DNA of 64,000 bases from Gonatopus flavifemur (lineage: Eukaryota; Arthropoda; Insecta; Hymenoptera; Dryinidae), in contig JAFFJZ010000052.1 of the NCBI GenBank assembly GCA_018340375.1, positions 992,001-1,056,000 on the forward strand, given 5' to 3'. Position numbers and translations under genes: made by a program. The notes beneath the pieces are model-generated. The model made no database searches, was not told the DNA's origin, and saw only the letters and a program-made list of their open reading frames with translations. Below are positions 10,775-21,278 of the stretch, piece by piece; position 1 is the stretch's first letter; each line of letters begins with the position of its first letter.

Positions 10775-10860
10775 AATGTCAGCAGAATAGTGTCCTTGGA
10801 GATTGCCTTTTGTCATATAACATATTGTACTGTACTTCTGTATTCTGCTGACATTTGAGT
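10775..10860. repeat. Short hairpin repeat
   Basis: AATGTCAGCAGAATAG and its inverse TATTCTGCTGACATTT bracket about 55 bases. A lone half of the motif occurs again at about 13621. Probably a small MITE. Confidence 0.5.
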
Positions 10861-10969
10861 GGATGGTTGTGTGGCCCCGAAAGAATTCAATAAGATGTAT
10901 TTTTCAAAACTTTCATCATCTGCGATACGAACTCAACTGCAGCTTCTTCCCCGTAGAGAACCAAGGTCT

Positions 10970-11090
10970 CCGAACGTTCATGGAACGTTCACGTATGTTC
11001 GTTGAATGTTTCTCGAACGTAGGAATGTCCCTACGTTCATTGAACGTTTGTTGAATGTTTATCAAACGTTTGGTGGCCATCTTGTTCTGT
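10970..11090. repeat. Degenerate GAACGTTC / GAATGTTT array
   Basis: At least seven copies of GAACGTT or its inverse occur within 120 bases. A similar patch occurs at 49350-49430. The pattern suggests iterated motifs of a non-autonomous element. Confidence 0.5.
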
Positions 11091-11122
11091 TTGGGTCTCG
11101 ATGTGCGAGAAACTTTTTGCTG

Positions 11123-11280
11123 CCCTCACTCGAGTACAGCGTTCGTAACAAATTATCGTACACGGGGTTGATTGGTTCATTCTTTTGGATACACCCAATC
11201 ATATCTCCAACTCTATTAGAATAGGTCAATGAACGAAGTGTACGATAATTTTGTTACGAACGCTGCTTGAGTATTGAGGG
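11123..11280. mobile_element. 158 bp MITE
   Basis: The arms CCCTCACTCGAGTACAGCGT and its inverse continue through TTCGTAACAAATTATCGTAC, enclosing a short loop. No coding capacity. Confidence 0.7.
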
Positions 11281-11285
11281 TAGAG

Positions 11286-11754
11286 TGTCATAAGACCGAA
11301 TTCCCATAAGTCCGGAGTTGCGTAATCCCGTATTTTTCGAGTTCAAGCACAATTTCCAAATCCCCCCTTTGATTGGATCTTGCCATCTTGATGGTAGCCA
11401 TGTTTTGTACCGAAGTTGCGTTAATCCCGACACTCGGTTGTTCCGAAATGTTTTATCCCAATGAGTTGAATCCCGGAAGTTCATTGTTCCGAAATGTCAC
11501 TATCCCGAATGCTCAATGTCTCGAAAATCGCTGATTGGTCAATTCCTAGGGAATTTCTAGTAAGTTCTAGGATTGACAATCAGCAAGTTTTCTGGACAAT
11601 GACATTTCGGAACAATGAACTTTCGGGATTTAACTCGTTGGGATAAAACATTTCGGACTAACCGAGTATCGGGATAACACAACTTCGGTACAAAACATGG
11701 CTACCAATACGGGATTATGCAACTTCGGACTTACGGGAATTCGGTCTCATGACA
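11286..11754. mobile_element. 469 bp foldback element
   Basis: It starts TGTCATAAGACCGAATTCCC and ends with the inverse. Arms of about 200 bases are themselves made of recurring CGGGATT / TTCGGA words, ending in an unmatched centre near 11530-11560. It is a foldback-type element with internally repetitive arms. Confidence 0.75.
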
Positions 11755-11767
11755 ATCTACCAGTGGT

Positions 11768-12704
11768 ACACTGTAAAAAATGAAAATTGAGAAATACCAT
11801 CCCCAATTTGTGAAATTACATCGAATGATTCTATATTTTTGACACTCTGAGCGTGCGGGTATTGCGGATTTTGATTACAAAAGTTCAATTTGTGGGGTGA
11901 ATATTTCTTTCTCAGCATCGGCATATTCTCCTCACACTATCAAAATTACCATTGCGCTTGTAAATATATCACGTTCAGAGTAGGTAATAATGTTCCCTAC
12001 TCTGTAAAGGTTAAAATCACATTCAAATGTAAAATTACAGATGCTTGTAAAAGTCCCACGTTCAGAAGCACTAATTTGTTCGTTTCTTTCTGTGAAACCC
12101 CTACGCTGAGAGTGAGCTTATTACATTACGTTACGGTGAAAACCTCATTCTCAACGTGGGTAATTTTCGTTACCATTCCCAGAGTGGTAAAAATACTGAA
12201 ATTTTTTTTAGAGTGTGTTAGAATAAAGTCACTGATCTCCTTTGAACTCAATACTGGTACACTGTAAAAAATTTTTAGAAAATTCACCACTTTCAGAGTA
12301 GTAACGAATATTACCTAAATCAAATGTCGAGGTTTTGCTATAAATTCAATGTAAATTCACTACCTACAAGGGTGCAGTTTTGACCAAAACCAATATAAAC
12401 TCCCTACATTCAATGTGATGTTTTTTCCGAGCATATGTAATTCTACAACCGTCTGTAAATACGTCACATTTAATGTAGGGAACTTTATTACCTACTTTGA
12501 ATGTGATGTTTTTATCGATTTCACGATGAATTCAAAAACTCATTGCAATATGTTCACATTCAGAGTGACGTATTTACAAATTTTGGGTGAACTCAAAATT
12601 TTGACTTTGTATTTCCCCTACACTCAATATGACGGTATTCCCAAATTTTTCAAAGTAAATTTACACTTAGGAATGTAAACTTCGTTTTGGATTTTCTACA
12701 GTGC
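11768..12704. repeat. Non-autonomous element(s) built of iterated CATTCA-GAGTAGG words
   Basis: Two ACACTGTAAAAAAT starts (11768 and about 12259) and one inverse end TTTTCTACAGTGCA (12704) suggest two related units. The interior repeats CACGTTCAGAGTAGGTAATA and weaker variants in both orientations more than ten times, alternating with GTAAATA. No ORF looks real. Confidence 0.5.
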
Positions 12705-13277
12705 ACCTCTATGACAAAGATGGCGCTCCCTACTAATTCTATTATGTGGTTTCTTCCAGGTCCCTCTGACTCTCCCACTCCTTATGTTTTCTAATTTCAC
12801 CATTTGAACTAATCCGCAGTGCGGCGTGCTTGTTCTTGTAGAAAGCATGAAATATAGCTATTGCTTAGTCATCCAATCAAATTAGTAGGAATTTTCTACA
12901 AGAGCAAGTGGCACTATCTATGATTGAATGTTTTTGTCGACAATAAAAATATCTGTTTGCTGTAGTCAACGTTACCAGTGTACGGTCATGCGACCAATTC
13001 TCATTGGGAGTTCCGTTTAAAAGTTTCTTCCGATTCGTTGAGCGTACGACCCGTACTTTGGCAACGCTGGCTGTAGTTTAGTCTGAGAGTCTGATGGGGC
13101 TGGTTTCTTCTCGCTCATCCGATCAACACTTGGTAACACCGATGGTAATTCCTGCGTTCTTCATTCAGTGCCACTCTCGTTGTGATAACTTTTTCACATC
13201 AATGAAAGACAAAGTCTATTTGAAATGAGTCACAGTTTTGATGAAAACACAAAAATAAGAGGAATATTCATTCTGAG

Positions 13278-16106
13278 ATGTCTCAAAGGAAGAAATCTAG
13301 TCCTTTATGGGATTTGTTTACGGATATAGGCGAATATACTGCACGTTGTGATTCATGTAAAAGCACATTTTCATTCAAAACATCTTTATCCAATTTAAAG
13401 CGGCATATACTGAGAAAACATCCGACCATTATTCTCTCTGATAGGCGATCATATTTGCCTACTAATGAAGAAACTCTAGAAGCGAGTGAAGACAATTTAG
13501 ATGATCCACAAAATTCTCAATCTCAAGAGGTAAGGAAACTTCTCATATTTATTTTGTATAAATTTTTTAGCTAATTGAATTTTATCAATAAATACACATC
13601 TATGATGGAATTTAATGATTTCTGCTGACATTTGATAGTTTTTTTTCACTTGCCTTCAGTATTGAAATCCCAATATTTCGTCTGATGTGGTTTTGGATAA
13701 TACTAATACCTTCGGCGAAACAGCGTAATTGCCAAAATGTTGATTTCAGAGGAGACGAAAAAAAACGTAATAATAAGGATTCCAAAGATGCGAAAAAATG
13801 GAAAAACTGGTGGTTACACCGTTGTGTCGGGAAGTTATAGTTATATATCCAGTGTTTACATTTTTTTTATTCGAATATAAAATCTAACCTTCCCTGTTGA
13901 AAAGGTCTCATGAAGTCAAATAAAATCTAGTTATTTCTAGGACAGGAATCGCATGAAATCTAGTACATAAACTTGATTTTTATTAGAATTCATGAGATTT
14001 TGCCAATAACTCTGATTCAATCTCATAAGGTTTATATAGAACCCATAAGAAATCATAAAATCCCATGAACATCAATCATCTCATCAAAACAAAAATAGAA
14101 TTCTTCAAGAACTCTTTACAAATGAATGAATTTATATAGAGCTTTGGAAGGGTTCAATGTTTGGTTATTAACGAGTTCTTTGAGAGTACTGGAATAATAC
14201 TTTCGGTATTCTCGAAGAACTCGTTAATGTTCCAAACATTGAACTCTTCCACATCTCTATATGAATTCATCAGTTCATGGAGTTCTTGAAGGATTTGATT
14301 CTTGTTTCAGAAAAAGAATTCTTCACGTATTAACTAGGTATACATAATAAATTCTTGATATCCCACAATTCTTAGCAAACATCAATTTCGAATTGTTTCT
14401 GGTAGGTGAAGACTCCAAATCAAGAAGAAGTTCTATCTGAACCTCTGCAAAGTGAAATGCAACAAGTCCAGACCACTTCAACAACAGTAGATACATCGCT
14501 TGGTCGACAAGGTGTACGTCAGATAAAAATTACAGAATATATACCCAAAAAAATTAACAATACAAAAAAGAAAAGTATAGATGAAGCCCTTCTGTCTCTC
14601 TTCACATTAGATTTCCAACCATTTAGTGTGGTGGAGAATCGAGGTTTCAAGAACTTTACAAAAGAATTGAATCCATCTTACATAATACCTTCGAGGAAAC
14701 ATATTTCTCAAATTTTGATCCCAGCCAAATATGAGCGATGTGTATTAGAAGCCAAACGAGTTGCCGAGTCGATCAAGAAATGCTGTATCACAACTGATTG
14801 TTGGACCTTCAGGAATTCTGATAGTTTTCTCGCAATTGCAGCACATTTCATCGGTGAAGATTTGATTCCTCAATCTATTTCATTGAATGGGGCTGATTTT
14901 ATGGAGAGACATACAGCAGAAAATTTAGCGAATGAAATCAAACGGATTTCAGATGAATGGGAACTTTTCAATAAAATTTGAATCGCTGTATCCGACAATG
15001 CCAGTAATATTAAGAAAGCTTTGAGTCACGATCTACAGCTCAAACATTTTGGATGCTCCGCCCACACTATAAATTTGATCGTGCAAGATGCTCTGAGCAT
15101 TCATGAGGTGGAACTACTTATAAAAAATGTAAAAACAATAGTATCACATTTCAAGCGGAGCAATAATGATTATAACAAATTGAAGCAATGTCAGGAAAAT
15201 AGTGGTGTGGAGCCGAAAAAACTAATTCAGAGTGTACCTACTCGATGGAATTCCGTCTATTTTATAAAAGAGAGATTTACAGAATTGGAACACTATCTTC
15301 GTTCAACATTTGGCCTTTTAGATTCTTTTGTTCCTTTGATATCATCAAGTGATTGGGCAATTCTGAAAGATTTGACTATAATACTGAAACCATTTGAATC
15401 TACTACAAGAACTATCTGTGGAAAAAAATACACGAGTGGCTCTCTTGTAATTGTTTTAACCAATGGCTTAAGAAGCGTTCTCGAGAAAATGGAAGCACAA
15501 TCTGATTTTACTGAAATTGGAAAAGCGGTGTTGAGTGATTTACGAAACGGCATTCGAATGCGACTTGAAAATATAGAACGAAGCCTCACATTAGCTAGAT
15601 GTACATTTTTAGATCCTCGGTTCAAAAGCACTGTTTTTTCAGATCCATCAAATGTTGAGACAGTGAAATCAAATGTTATTTCCTTGGTTAGTAACAAAAT
15701 AAGTTCTATGGAAAAACATAAAATTGTGCCTCTCAAATCATATGTTCAAGAAAAACCTGATGAATATTCAGTTTGGAAAAGCTATGATGAACAAGCAGCA
15801 GCTTACGGACCAAAGGGAACTTATAAATCTCGAGCTATTATTGAAGTTCAAAGATACCTTGAAGATGACTTATTAGACAGACAAGAAGACCCTTTTAAAT
15901 GGTGGATGAAACATAAATACAATTCTCCATTTTTGACTGAGGTAGTAAAAGAAGAATGTTGTGCTTTGGCTTCATCAGTTCCTTGCGAAAGATTATTTTC
16001 CAAAGGGGGAATTATTCTTTCAGAGAGACGTTCATCACTGAGTGCTTCTTTGGTGGAGAAACTTTTATTTTTGAATGTCAACCAAAAATTTATCCCAAAA
16101 CTTTGA
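13278..16106 (+). pseudogene. hAT-family transposase gene with BED zinc finger, one nonsense codon
   Basis: Exon 1 starts at ATG 13278 and encodes a BED zinc finger: CDSCKSTF then HILRKH (C-x2-C and H-x4-H). It ends ...SQE before a donor GTAAGG near 13531. Exon 2 resumes after the acceptor TTTCTGGTAG at about 14405. The core shows TTDCWT and SDNASN (the expected Asp positions) and a C-terminal hAT dimerisation motif (SSVPCERLFSKGG, SERRSSL) to the stop at 16104-16106. One in-frame TGA at 14979-14981, just before the Ala-Val-Ser-Asp motif, interrupts an otherwise intact product of about 640 residues. hAT ends with an 8-bp duplication were not found. Confidence 0.85.
14104..14289. mobile_element. 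Hairpin MITE inside the hAT intron
   Basis: TCAAGAACTCTTTACAAATG pairs with CAGTTCATGGAGTTCTTGA, and the inner arms (TTATATAGAGCTTTGGAAGG, AACGAGTTCTT) pair as well. It lies wholly within the putative intron, so it would be spliced out. Confidence 0.65.
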
Positions 16107-16779
16107 TATTTCTATTTTTTAGAACTCATATTTATTACTTGAAGTCTGAACGTTATTGCAATAATTCCATTTATTTTTTTAGTTATATTTGGAGCATTAT
16201 TCATCAAAGTTATGGAATCCTAATTACTAGTAAACTGATAAAAAATAATGTGATAGCTAGTTGATAATATTTTGTAGAAATATTATTATCCGAACATATT
16301 GAACCATTGTAGGTGAATATTCCACTATATTCTTGAATGATTTTATAATGTTGCCAATAATATAATCGATTTTAAGACGTAAGTCTCTTGCATTTTTCAT
16401 TTCAATAGTGCATAACCATAAAAGATGTATTATGTTCACTTCATTCATCGAGTATTTTCTGATACTAAACCCTACGTGCCTACTGTACGTTTAACACCTC
16501 CAGAAACAATTGATTTCCAATAATAATATTTGGGGTGGCTGAAAATTGACTGCGCATCGATATTTTTATTCAACTGTCACTCAATATTGTTTCTAGGATG
16601 CGTAGATCTTGAACACACGGCTATATATACAATCGGGGTCTCAACAGTGACAAATCACAGCTTCTTGTCACTGTGATTTTGCCGGAGCTGTTACTAATCA
16701 CACTGTGACGAAAAATCCCTGTCACACCTCAGCCCTAATCTGTTCAGGGGAGTGGCTAATGTGCAAATCAGTGCTTTCT

Positions 16780-17110
16780 TTCTTGTCATCCCAGCTTCCA
16801 TCCAGTGCTTGACACTAGGATCCAGCTGAATTGTTGAACATGACAGCGCTTTTTTAATTGTGAACTGAGCGAAAAGACTGGATGCCAGTGTCTGGACACT
16901 GGCATGACATTTTCGTAGCCTTTTCTTGTCATTCAAGTAGTTGACACTGGAACACATTATACTCCGTAAATTTAACTGGATGCTAGACTGGCATGACACC
17001 CATTTCTTTCTAGTTTGTCATTCAAGTGGTAGCCTTTTTAGTATCATCTACTTCCATGACACCATTTATTCCTATATTCTCGTCTACCTGATTTTACCAC
17101 TCTGCTGAAC
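16780..17110. repeat. Wolbachia-type intergenic palindromic repeats
   Basis: Several blocks such as CCAGTGTCTGGACACTGGCA and CATTCAAGTAGTTGACACTG occur, separated by single-copy-looking spacers. They are of the same families as at 7.33-7.65 kb. No gene in this gap. Confidence 0.75.
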
Positions 17111-17169
17111 GGATACTGTAAACCAAATAAAACAACAGGCACCTTTGACAATTTATTTGCTAATTTATG

Positions 17170-18048
17170 CTCTTAAGTTGACGCCATTACCTGAACAGAT
17201 GAATCACACTCAGCTTGTTCGAAATCAACCTGACAGAAGTTTACATCGTTGAGAACTGTATTTGCTCTATACAGAAAACCACATCCTATTGCAAAAAAAG
17301 CAAAGAAGTTGCAGCAAGTGGGACTAGGTTATAAACTGCAAAACATATACCAGCAGCAAGTACTCCAGATAACAAAAAAGCACAAGCAAAATTAGTTTAT
17401 TTACTTTTCCGATCGATTTCTTCTACCCTTATGGACTCTGGTTCAATTACTTCCTCAACATGTTCTGGAATACAATCTTTTGGATTTTTGTTTTCATAGT
17501 TTTTAATATTAGTTTTGATCTTTGGATGTGTAAGTAATATTTTTACCATGTCTACATTTCCCAACTTGCAAGCAATGTGTAAAGCTGTGTTTTTTTTCTC
17601 CTTGTCGGTCTTGATTTCATCCTCTGCACGAGCATAATTTTGAGGTATAAATTCTTCATTAACAGATTGTAAATTGTCAAGGTATATGCAGTGAATGGAC
17701 TCCTATCTACTACTTCTCTCTCCTCAAATTCGTACACTGGATAACCATCATATTCCTTTGGTTTTCTCTTAATAACAGCTTGCTTGCTTCTAATATTCAC
17801 ATCAATTTTTCTATGCTCCACAAGCAACTCAGCCATAAGCTTTAAATATTGATGTTCCTCGTTATTACTAGTAATAACAAAAGCTGAAGCAATGCACATC
17901 AAAGGTGTCATCCCATCTTCAAAAGCGTTAACATTCGCTCCTTCTCTCAATGCTTGTTGAAAATGATTCCAAGCTTCCTCGGGTGCTATGTTTTCATCAA
18001 TTCAATAGCTTCAAACAACTTTTTTGTTGCCTCACTTGTACAAAACAT
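17170..18048 (-). pseudogene. Ankyrin-repeat protein gene with multiple frameshifts
   Basis: The likely start is ATG 18048 (MFCTSEATKKLFEAI). The frame shifts near 17985 to continue with a Trp-Asn-His-Phe segment and an ankyrin unit (GANVNAFEDGMTPLMCIAS). It shifts again near 17690 to a second ankyrin unit (NTALHIACKLGNVDMVKILL), and a TAA at 17397-17399 interrupts it. Beyond that, about 20 hydrophobic residues (SGVLAAGICFAVYNLVPLAA) look like a C-terminal membrane segment, followed after a further shift by a short tail to about 17170. Such ankyrin plus C-terminal membrane architecture is common in Wolbachia. At least three lesions make this a pseudogene. Confidence 0.7.
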
Positions 18049-18104
18049 TTTTACCTCTGATCACGACAAACTTGATAAAATTATACATAGTAAAAATTAA
18101 AATA

Positions 18105-18875
18105 TCAACCATTAAGCTGATGATCCAGGATATACTCCTTCGTTAAAGGAGACTGAGCATTCTCAAATATTTCTTGAGTACTCCCGAATTCAACAATCTT
18201 GCCATTGCAAAAGAAAACTATGCTGTCAGATAATTTGTTAGCTTGCTTCATCGAATGAGTTACCATAATTATGGTGAACCTCAATTTCAATTCTTGTATA
18301 AGATTTTCGATTGCATTGGTTGCCATTGGATCGAGAGCAGAGCATGGTTCATCCATTAATAACATAGTTGGCTTTACTGCAATTGCACGAGCAATGCATA
18401 ATCTTTGTTGCTGGCCACCAGATAAATTCAGTGCACTATCTTGCCATCTATCTTTCAACTCTTCCCATAAACCAACCTTAGTCAAACTACTCTCTACTAT
18501 TTCATCTAATTTTTGCTTATTTTTCACCATTCCATGCAACTTAGGCCCGTAAGCAACATTATCATATATTGACCTCAGCAAAGGATTGGGTTTTTGGAAT
18601 ACCATACCAACTTTTGCTCTGAGCAATACAACATCCATATCACGTGAATATATAATACCCAGCCCATCGATTACCAGCTCACCGGTCGCTTTACATCCGG
18701 GTACGTAATCATTCATACGATGAAGACAACGCAGAAATGTCGATTCACCGCACCCAGAAGGTCCGACAAAAGTTGTAACTTTCTTTTTGCAAATATTCAA
18801 ATTTATATTGAATGAAACTTGTTTAGAGCCATACCAAAGATTAAAATTTTCAACGAAAGCGTATTCATCGCTCAT
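18105..18875 (-). pseudogene. pstB: Phosphate ABC transporter ATPase PstB with Walker A lysine lost
   Basis: The full-length frame has 256 residues, the usual PstB length, from ATG 18873-18875 to the stop at 18105. It keeps the ABC signature LSGGQQQRLCIARAIA, Walker B MLLMDEPCSALD and the H-loop MVTHSM. The Walker A motif reads GPSGCGEST where the family has GPSGCGKST, so the ATP-binding lysine is glutamate. The Q-loop region reads NPLLRSIYDN where NPFP is usual. PstB normally powers phosphate import with PstA, PstC and PstS. The open frame is intact but the product should not hydrolyse ATP, as expected for an unselected copy. Its start overlaps the end of dapB as ATGA, a bacterial operon arrangement. 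Confidence 0.9.
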
Positions 18876-19665
18876 ACTGAATCCTGCATTGAATGAAGTC
18901 CTGGTATTTCCTTTTTATTCTCGCACAACCATATTGCTGCCTGAACCGCCCTCTAGCTTACGTTGTGCGATCAATTGCTTTGTGATTAAACTCTATTCGT
19001 TCATCGGAATTGACAAACATGACACTGTGATCTCCTATTACTCCACCTCCACGAGATACTGCAAAGCCTATTCCTCCTTCCCCTCTTATATTCGAATTAT
19101 TATGTGAATATTGATTGAGCTCAAAATCCACTTCTGCAGCGTCAGCAACTGCTTTATCAAACTCTATAGCTGTTTCAGATGGCGAATCCTTTTTTAAATT
19201 GTGATGCATTTCCCAAATTTCAACGTCATACTCATTACCTAAAAGCTTGGCAACTTCTTTTACCAATTTCAGCAACACATTAACTCCCATACTCATATTC
19301 ACTGACCATAATATTGGAACTTTAGCAGCATATTCTTTTAAATTCAGACCATCTATTCCAGTTGTGCTACTAACTAGCGGTTTTTTGAATTTCACGGCCG
19401 CCTTGAGGCAGTCTAGCATGCATTCTTTAGTTGTAAAATCTATTACAACATCGGACGATTCAAATACCTCACTAATAGAACTTGTAACTTTGATTCCTAA
19501 ATTGCAATTATTGCCTACAATAGGTCCAATATCTAAGCCTATATACTCACTGTCCAAGCGAGCAGCAGCACCCGCTACTTCCACTTTGGTATTCGTAATT
19601 GATTCATTGAGTGTTTTCTCACCCATCCTGCCTAAGCAGCTTATTACTCCAAATTTGATTTTCAT
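18872..19665 (-). pseudogene. dapB: 4-hydroxy-tetrahydrodipicolinate reductase DapB, 3' end broken
   Basis: DapB carries out a step of lysine/diaminopimelate synthesis. The frame from ATG 19663-19665 shows the nucleotide-binding loop as GVISCLGRMG, then SSDVVIDFTT, VSSTTGID, NMSMGVNV and a catalytic-region motif around EMHHNLKKDSPSETA (the family usually has His-His-x-x-Lys-x-Asp-x-Pro-Ser-Gly-Thr-Ala; Gly-Thr is changed here). It meets a stop at 18958. The proper C-terminus (RAVQAAIWLCENKKEIPGLHSM) follows in another frame after an in-frame TAG and ends at TGA 18872-18874, overlapping pstB. So there is a frameshift plus a nonsense codon near 18950. Confidence 0.9.
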
Positions 19666-19744
19666 GAAGCTTTTTGCACTATATTAGGCTTTTTTTGAAG
19701 CTTTGTCATCCTTATATGCTAGACGCGTAAGGCGTGAGATGAAA

Positions 19745-19775
19745 AAAAAAGAGAGCTCTTACTGAGCTCTGTACT
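19745..19775 (-). terminator. Rho-independent terminator (bacterial)
   Basis: On the minus strand CAGAGCTCAGTAAGAGCTCT forms a stem followed by a run of T. It would end a minus-strand transcript arriving from the right, just upstream of dapB; that gene is no longer present. Confidence 0.6.
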
Positions 19776-19789
19776 AAAGAGAATGAGGA

Positions 19790-20680
19790 AGTAGGTGAAC
19801 GTGAAGGGTTCAGAATCTAAGGAATCATCGTGGGATAAATTACCTTCTAAAAACACAGATTTAATAAAACTCAATTATTACAATCAAAATAAATCATGCC
19901 ACTAACCGCTGGATAAACTGTATGGTGGACGCCAATAAAAAGAAAATTGCATACGTTATGAACTCATATAAAACAAGTAAAAAAACGTATAAATTTAAAA
20001 TGGATAGAGAATAAAAAGATCCACTTCTGATTGCTTACGCACTGCAATCGGCACACTTGAAACTAAGATGAGAAGCTATCACGCTCTCACTGAAGATTAC
20101 AGAGTTAAGGGTGAGCAGATTGCTCCCAACACACACATGCGCACACACGAGTCTCCTGTATCCACCTCGGAGCACAGTTCGCAATAGAAAAAAGATAGTG
20201 AGATACGCGGAAGAGCAGTGAAAAAGTCCTGGTAGAGGATTGGAGAGCACATACGGTGCGAACACTGAGCAGAAGCTTTAGTAGGCAAGGAATCCTCAAT
20301 TTCACGTGAAGATAATCGCACGCACCTGTGCTCGGCAGAGGGGCCACGCGATGACTGGATTCGAAGACGATTTTGCAAACGACATGTCCCGATGATGACC
20401 GAGAGTGATCAGGTGATCACCGAAGCCAGTGAACCCGGATCTAAACTAAAGTCGCACATCATACAACACACCTTAAACTAACGCACTCACACCCACACAC
20501 ACAACCGAAACAGTTCAAATCTTGAACATATGCTATAGCATAACTTTATGAACACTGCCCAGTGCCTCACTGACAAAATTCATGATAAAATAGCTATACA
20601 TCGATAAATCTATTGGAAATTGATACGAAAATGGTCCAAAAAATACAAGTATATTCATAGTAATAAAGTTGTGCCAGTCC
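19790..20680. other. Unassigned segment inside the nuwt, probably host-derived
   Basis: Base composition changes here: 20040-20520 is richer in C and G and contains runs such as CACACACATGCGCACACAC and CACACCCACACACACA, unlike the flanking bacterial DNA. Clear bacterial sequence resumes with the stem-loop at 20715. No convincing ORF exists. Read on the minus strand, TGTTGTATGATG (about 20474) followed later by a polyadenylation-like ATTGAGTTTTATTAAATC would suit a solo LTR, but no target duplication was found. Confidence 0.4.
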
Positions 20681-20714
20681 ATTTTCCCCTATGGAGAATA
20701 TACAAAGAAAAAAA

Positions 20715-20745
20715 TAGCACCTTTTCAGGTGCTCTTTTTTGTGTG
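20715..20745 (-). terminator. Rho-independent terminator of a phage-type gene
   Basis: GCACCTTTTCAGGTGC is flanked by A-rich and T-rich runs, so it would work in both directions. It lies just after the minus-strand reading frame at 20780-21152. Confidence 0.7.
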
Positions 20746-20779
20746 TGAAGGGTTTGTTTGCTAGTTAATAATAACCGTT

Positions 20780-21152
20780 TCCTACTATACTCGGATTAGA
20801 GACACAATGTCTTTCTGTTGCTAGTGCTCGAGTTGTTGAACTTGGTTATGTAACTTCTGCATCATAAAACTCCTCTGATTCAGTAGTCACTTCCTCAGAG
20901 TAAGATCAGATAAATCTTCTCTAAACTTAGAAAGAGATGCAGTCAAAGCATTTATTAACTCTTGTTTTTTTCTCCAATAGTAGTTTTACCTGAAGATTGT
21001 CCTTAACGTGATATGCTTTGTTTCGCAACACTTGTTTCACTTTTTTCACCACCAAACAGCCGCTCACAGCCTGATGAAATTTTTCTTGCAATCCATGAAA
21101 TTCCTATGTGATCAGCAATCCACTTGAAAAAGTTTTTTATATTTTTAAACAT
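20780..21152 (-). pseudogene. Small phage-associated protein gene, decayed
   Basis: Start ATG 21150-21152 is preceded by AAGGAGTAAAAT, a strong ribosome binding site. The product begins MFKNIKNFFKWIADHIGISW and continues Ile-Ala-Arg-Lys-Ile-Ser. Its beginning resembles that of the neighbour at 21279-21821 (MLERIKNF...IAGRIA). A stop appears after about 52 residues; a coding-like stretch (KKQELINALTASLSKF) continues in another frame. Function unknown. The two adjacent genes look like diverged relatives. Confidence 0.55.
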
Positions 21153-21239
21153 ATTTTACTCCTTGAAGTGACAATTGATATCATTATATACAAAGCATAA
21201 TCTGTCAACTTTTCCTTTAGAGAACGTATAAAGAAAAAA

Positions 21240-21265
21240 AGAGCACCTCTTTAAGTGCTCTTGTG
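21240..21265 (-). terminator. Rho-independent terminator
   Basis: GAGCACCTCTTTAAGTGCTC forms a stem-loop beside an A-rich run, positioned just after the stop of the minus-strand gene that ends at 21279. It closely resembles the terminator at 20715. Confidence 0.7.
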
Positions 21266-21278
21266 TGAAGGATAGTAA

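Larger units (their letters stand above)
9532..16735. mobile_element. 7.2 kb long-TIR insertion in the nuwt, itself full of nested elements
   Basis: The left end is TA|GGGGTGTGGTGTGA and the right end, reverse-complemented, is TA|GGGCTGAGGTGTGA. TA duplications lie at 9530-9531 and 16736-16737. Inverted similarity continues inward: both sides hold TGTGATT/GTCACTGTGA runs, then AGCCGTGTGTTCA and CACCCCAAATA blocks. This gives TIRs of about 340 bases (9532-9872) and 240 bases (about 16495-16735). Wolbachia-type DNA lies immediately outside both ends. The inside contains separate smaller insertions and a hAT transposase relic. The element's own transposase was not recognised. Confidence 0.7.

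Noticed and set aside
13531..14405. Gap in the hAT gene read as a deletion or second gene
   Set aside because: GTAAGG at the left and TTTCTGGTAG at the right join the two coding parts in frame, so an intron is the simpler reading.
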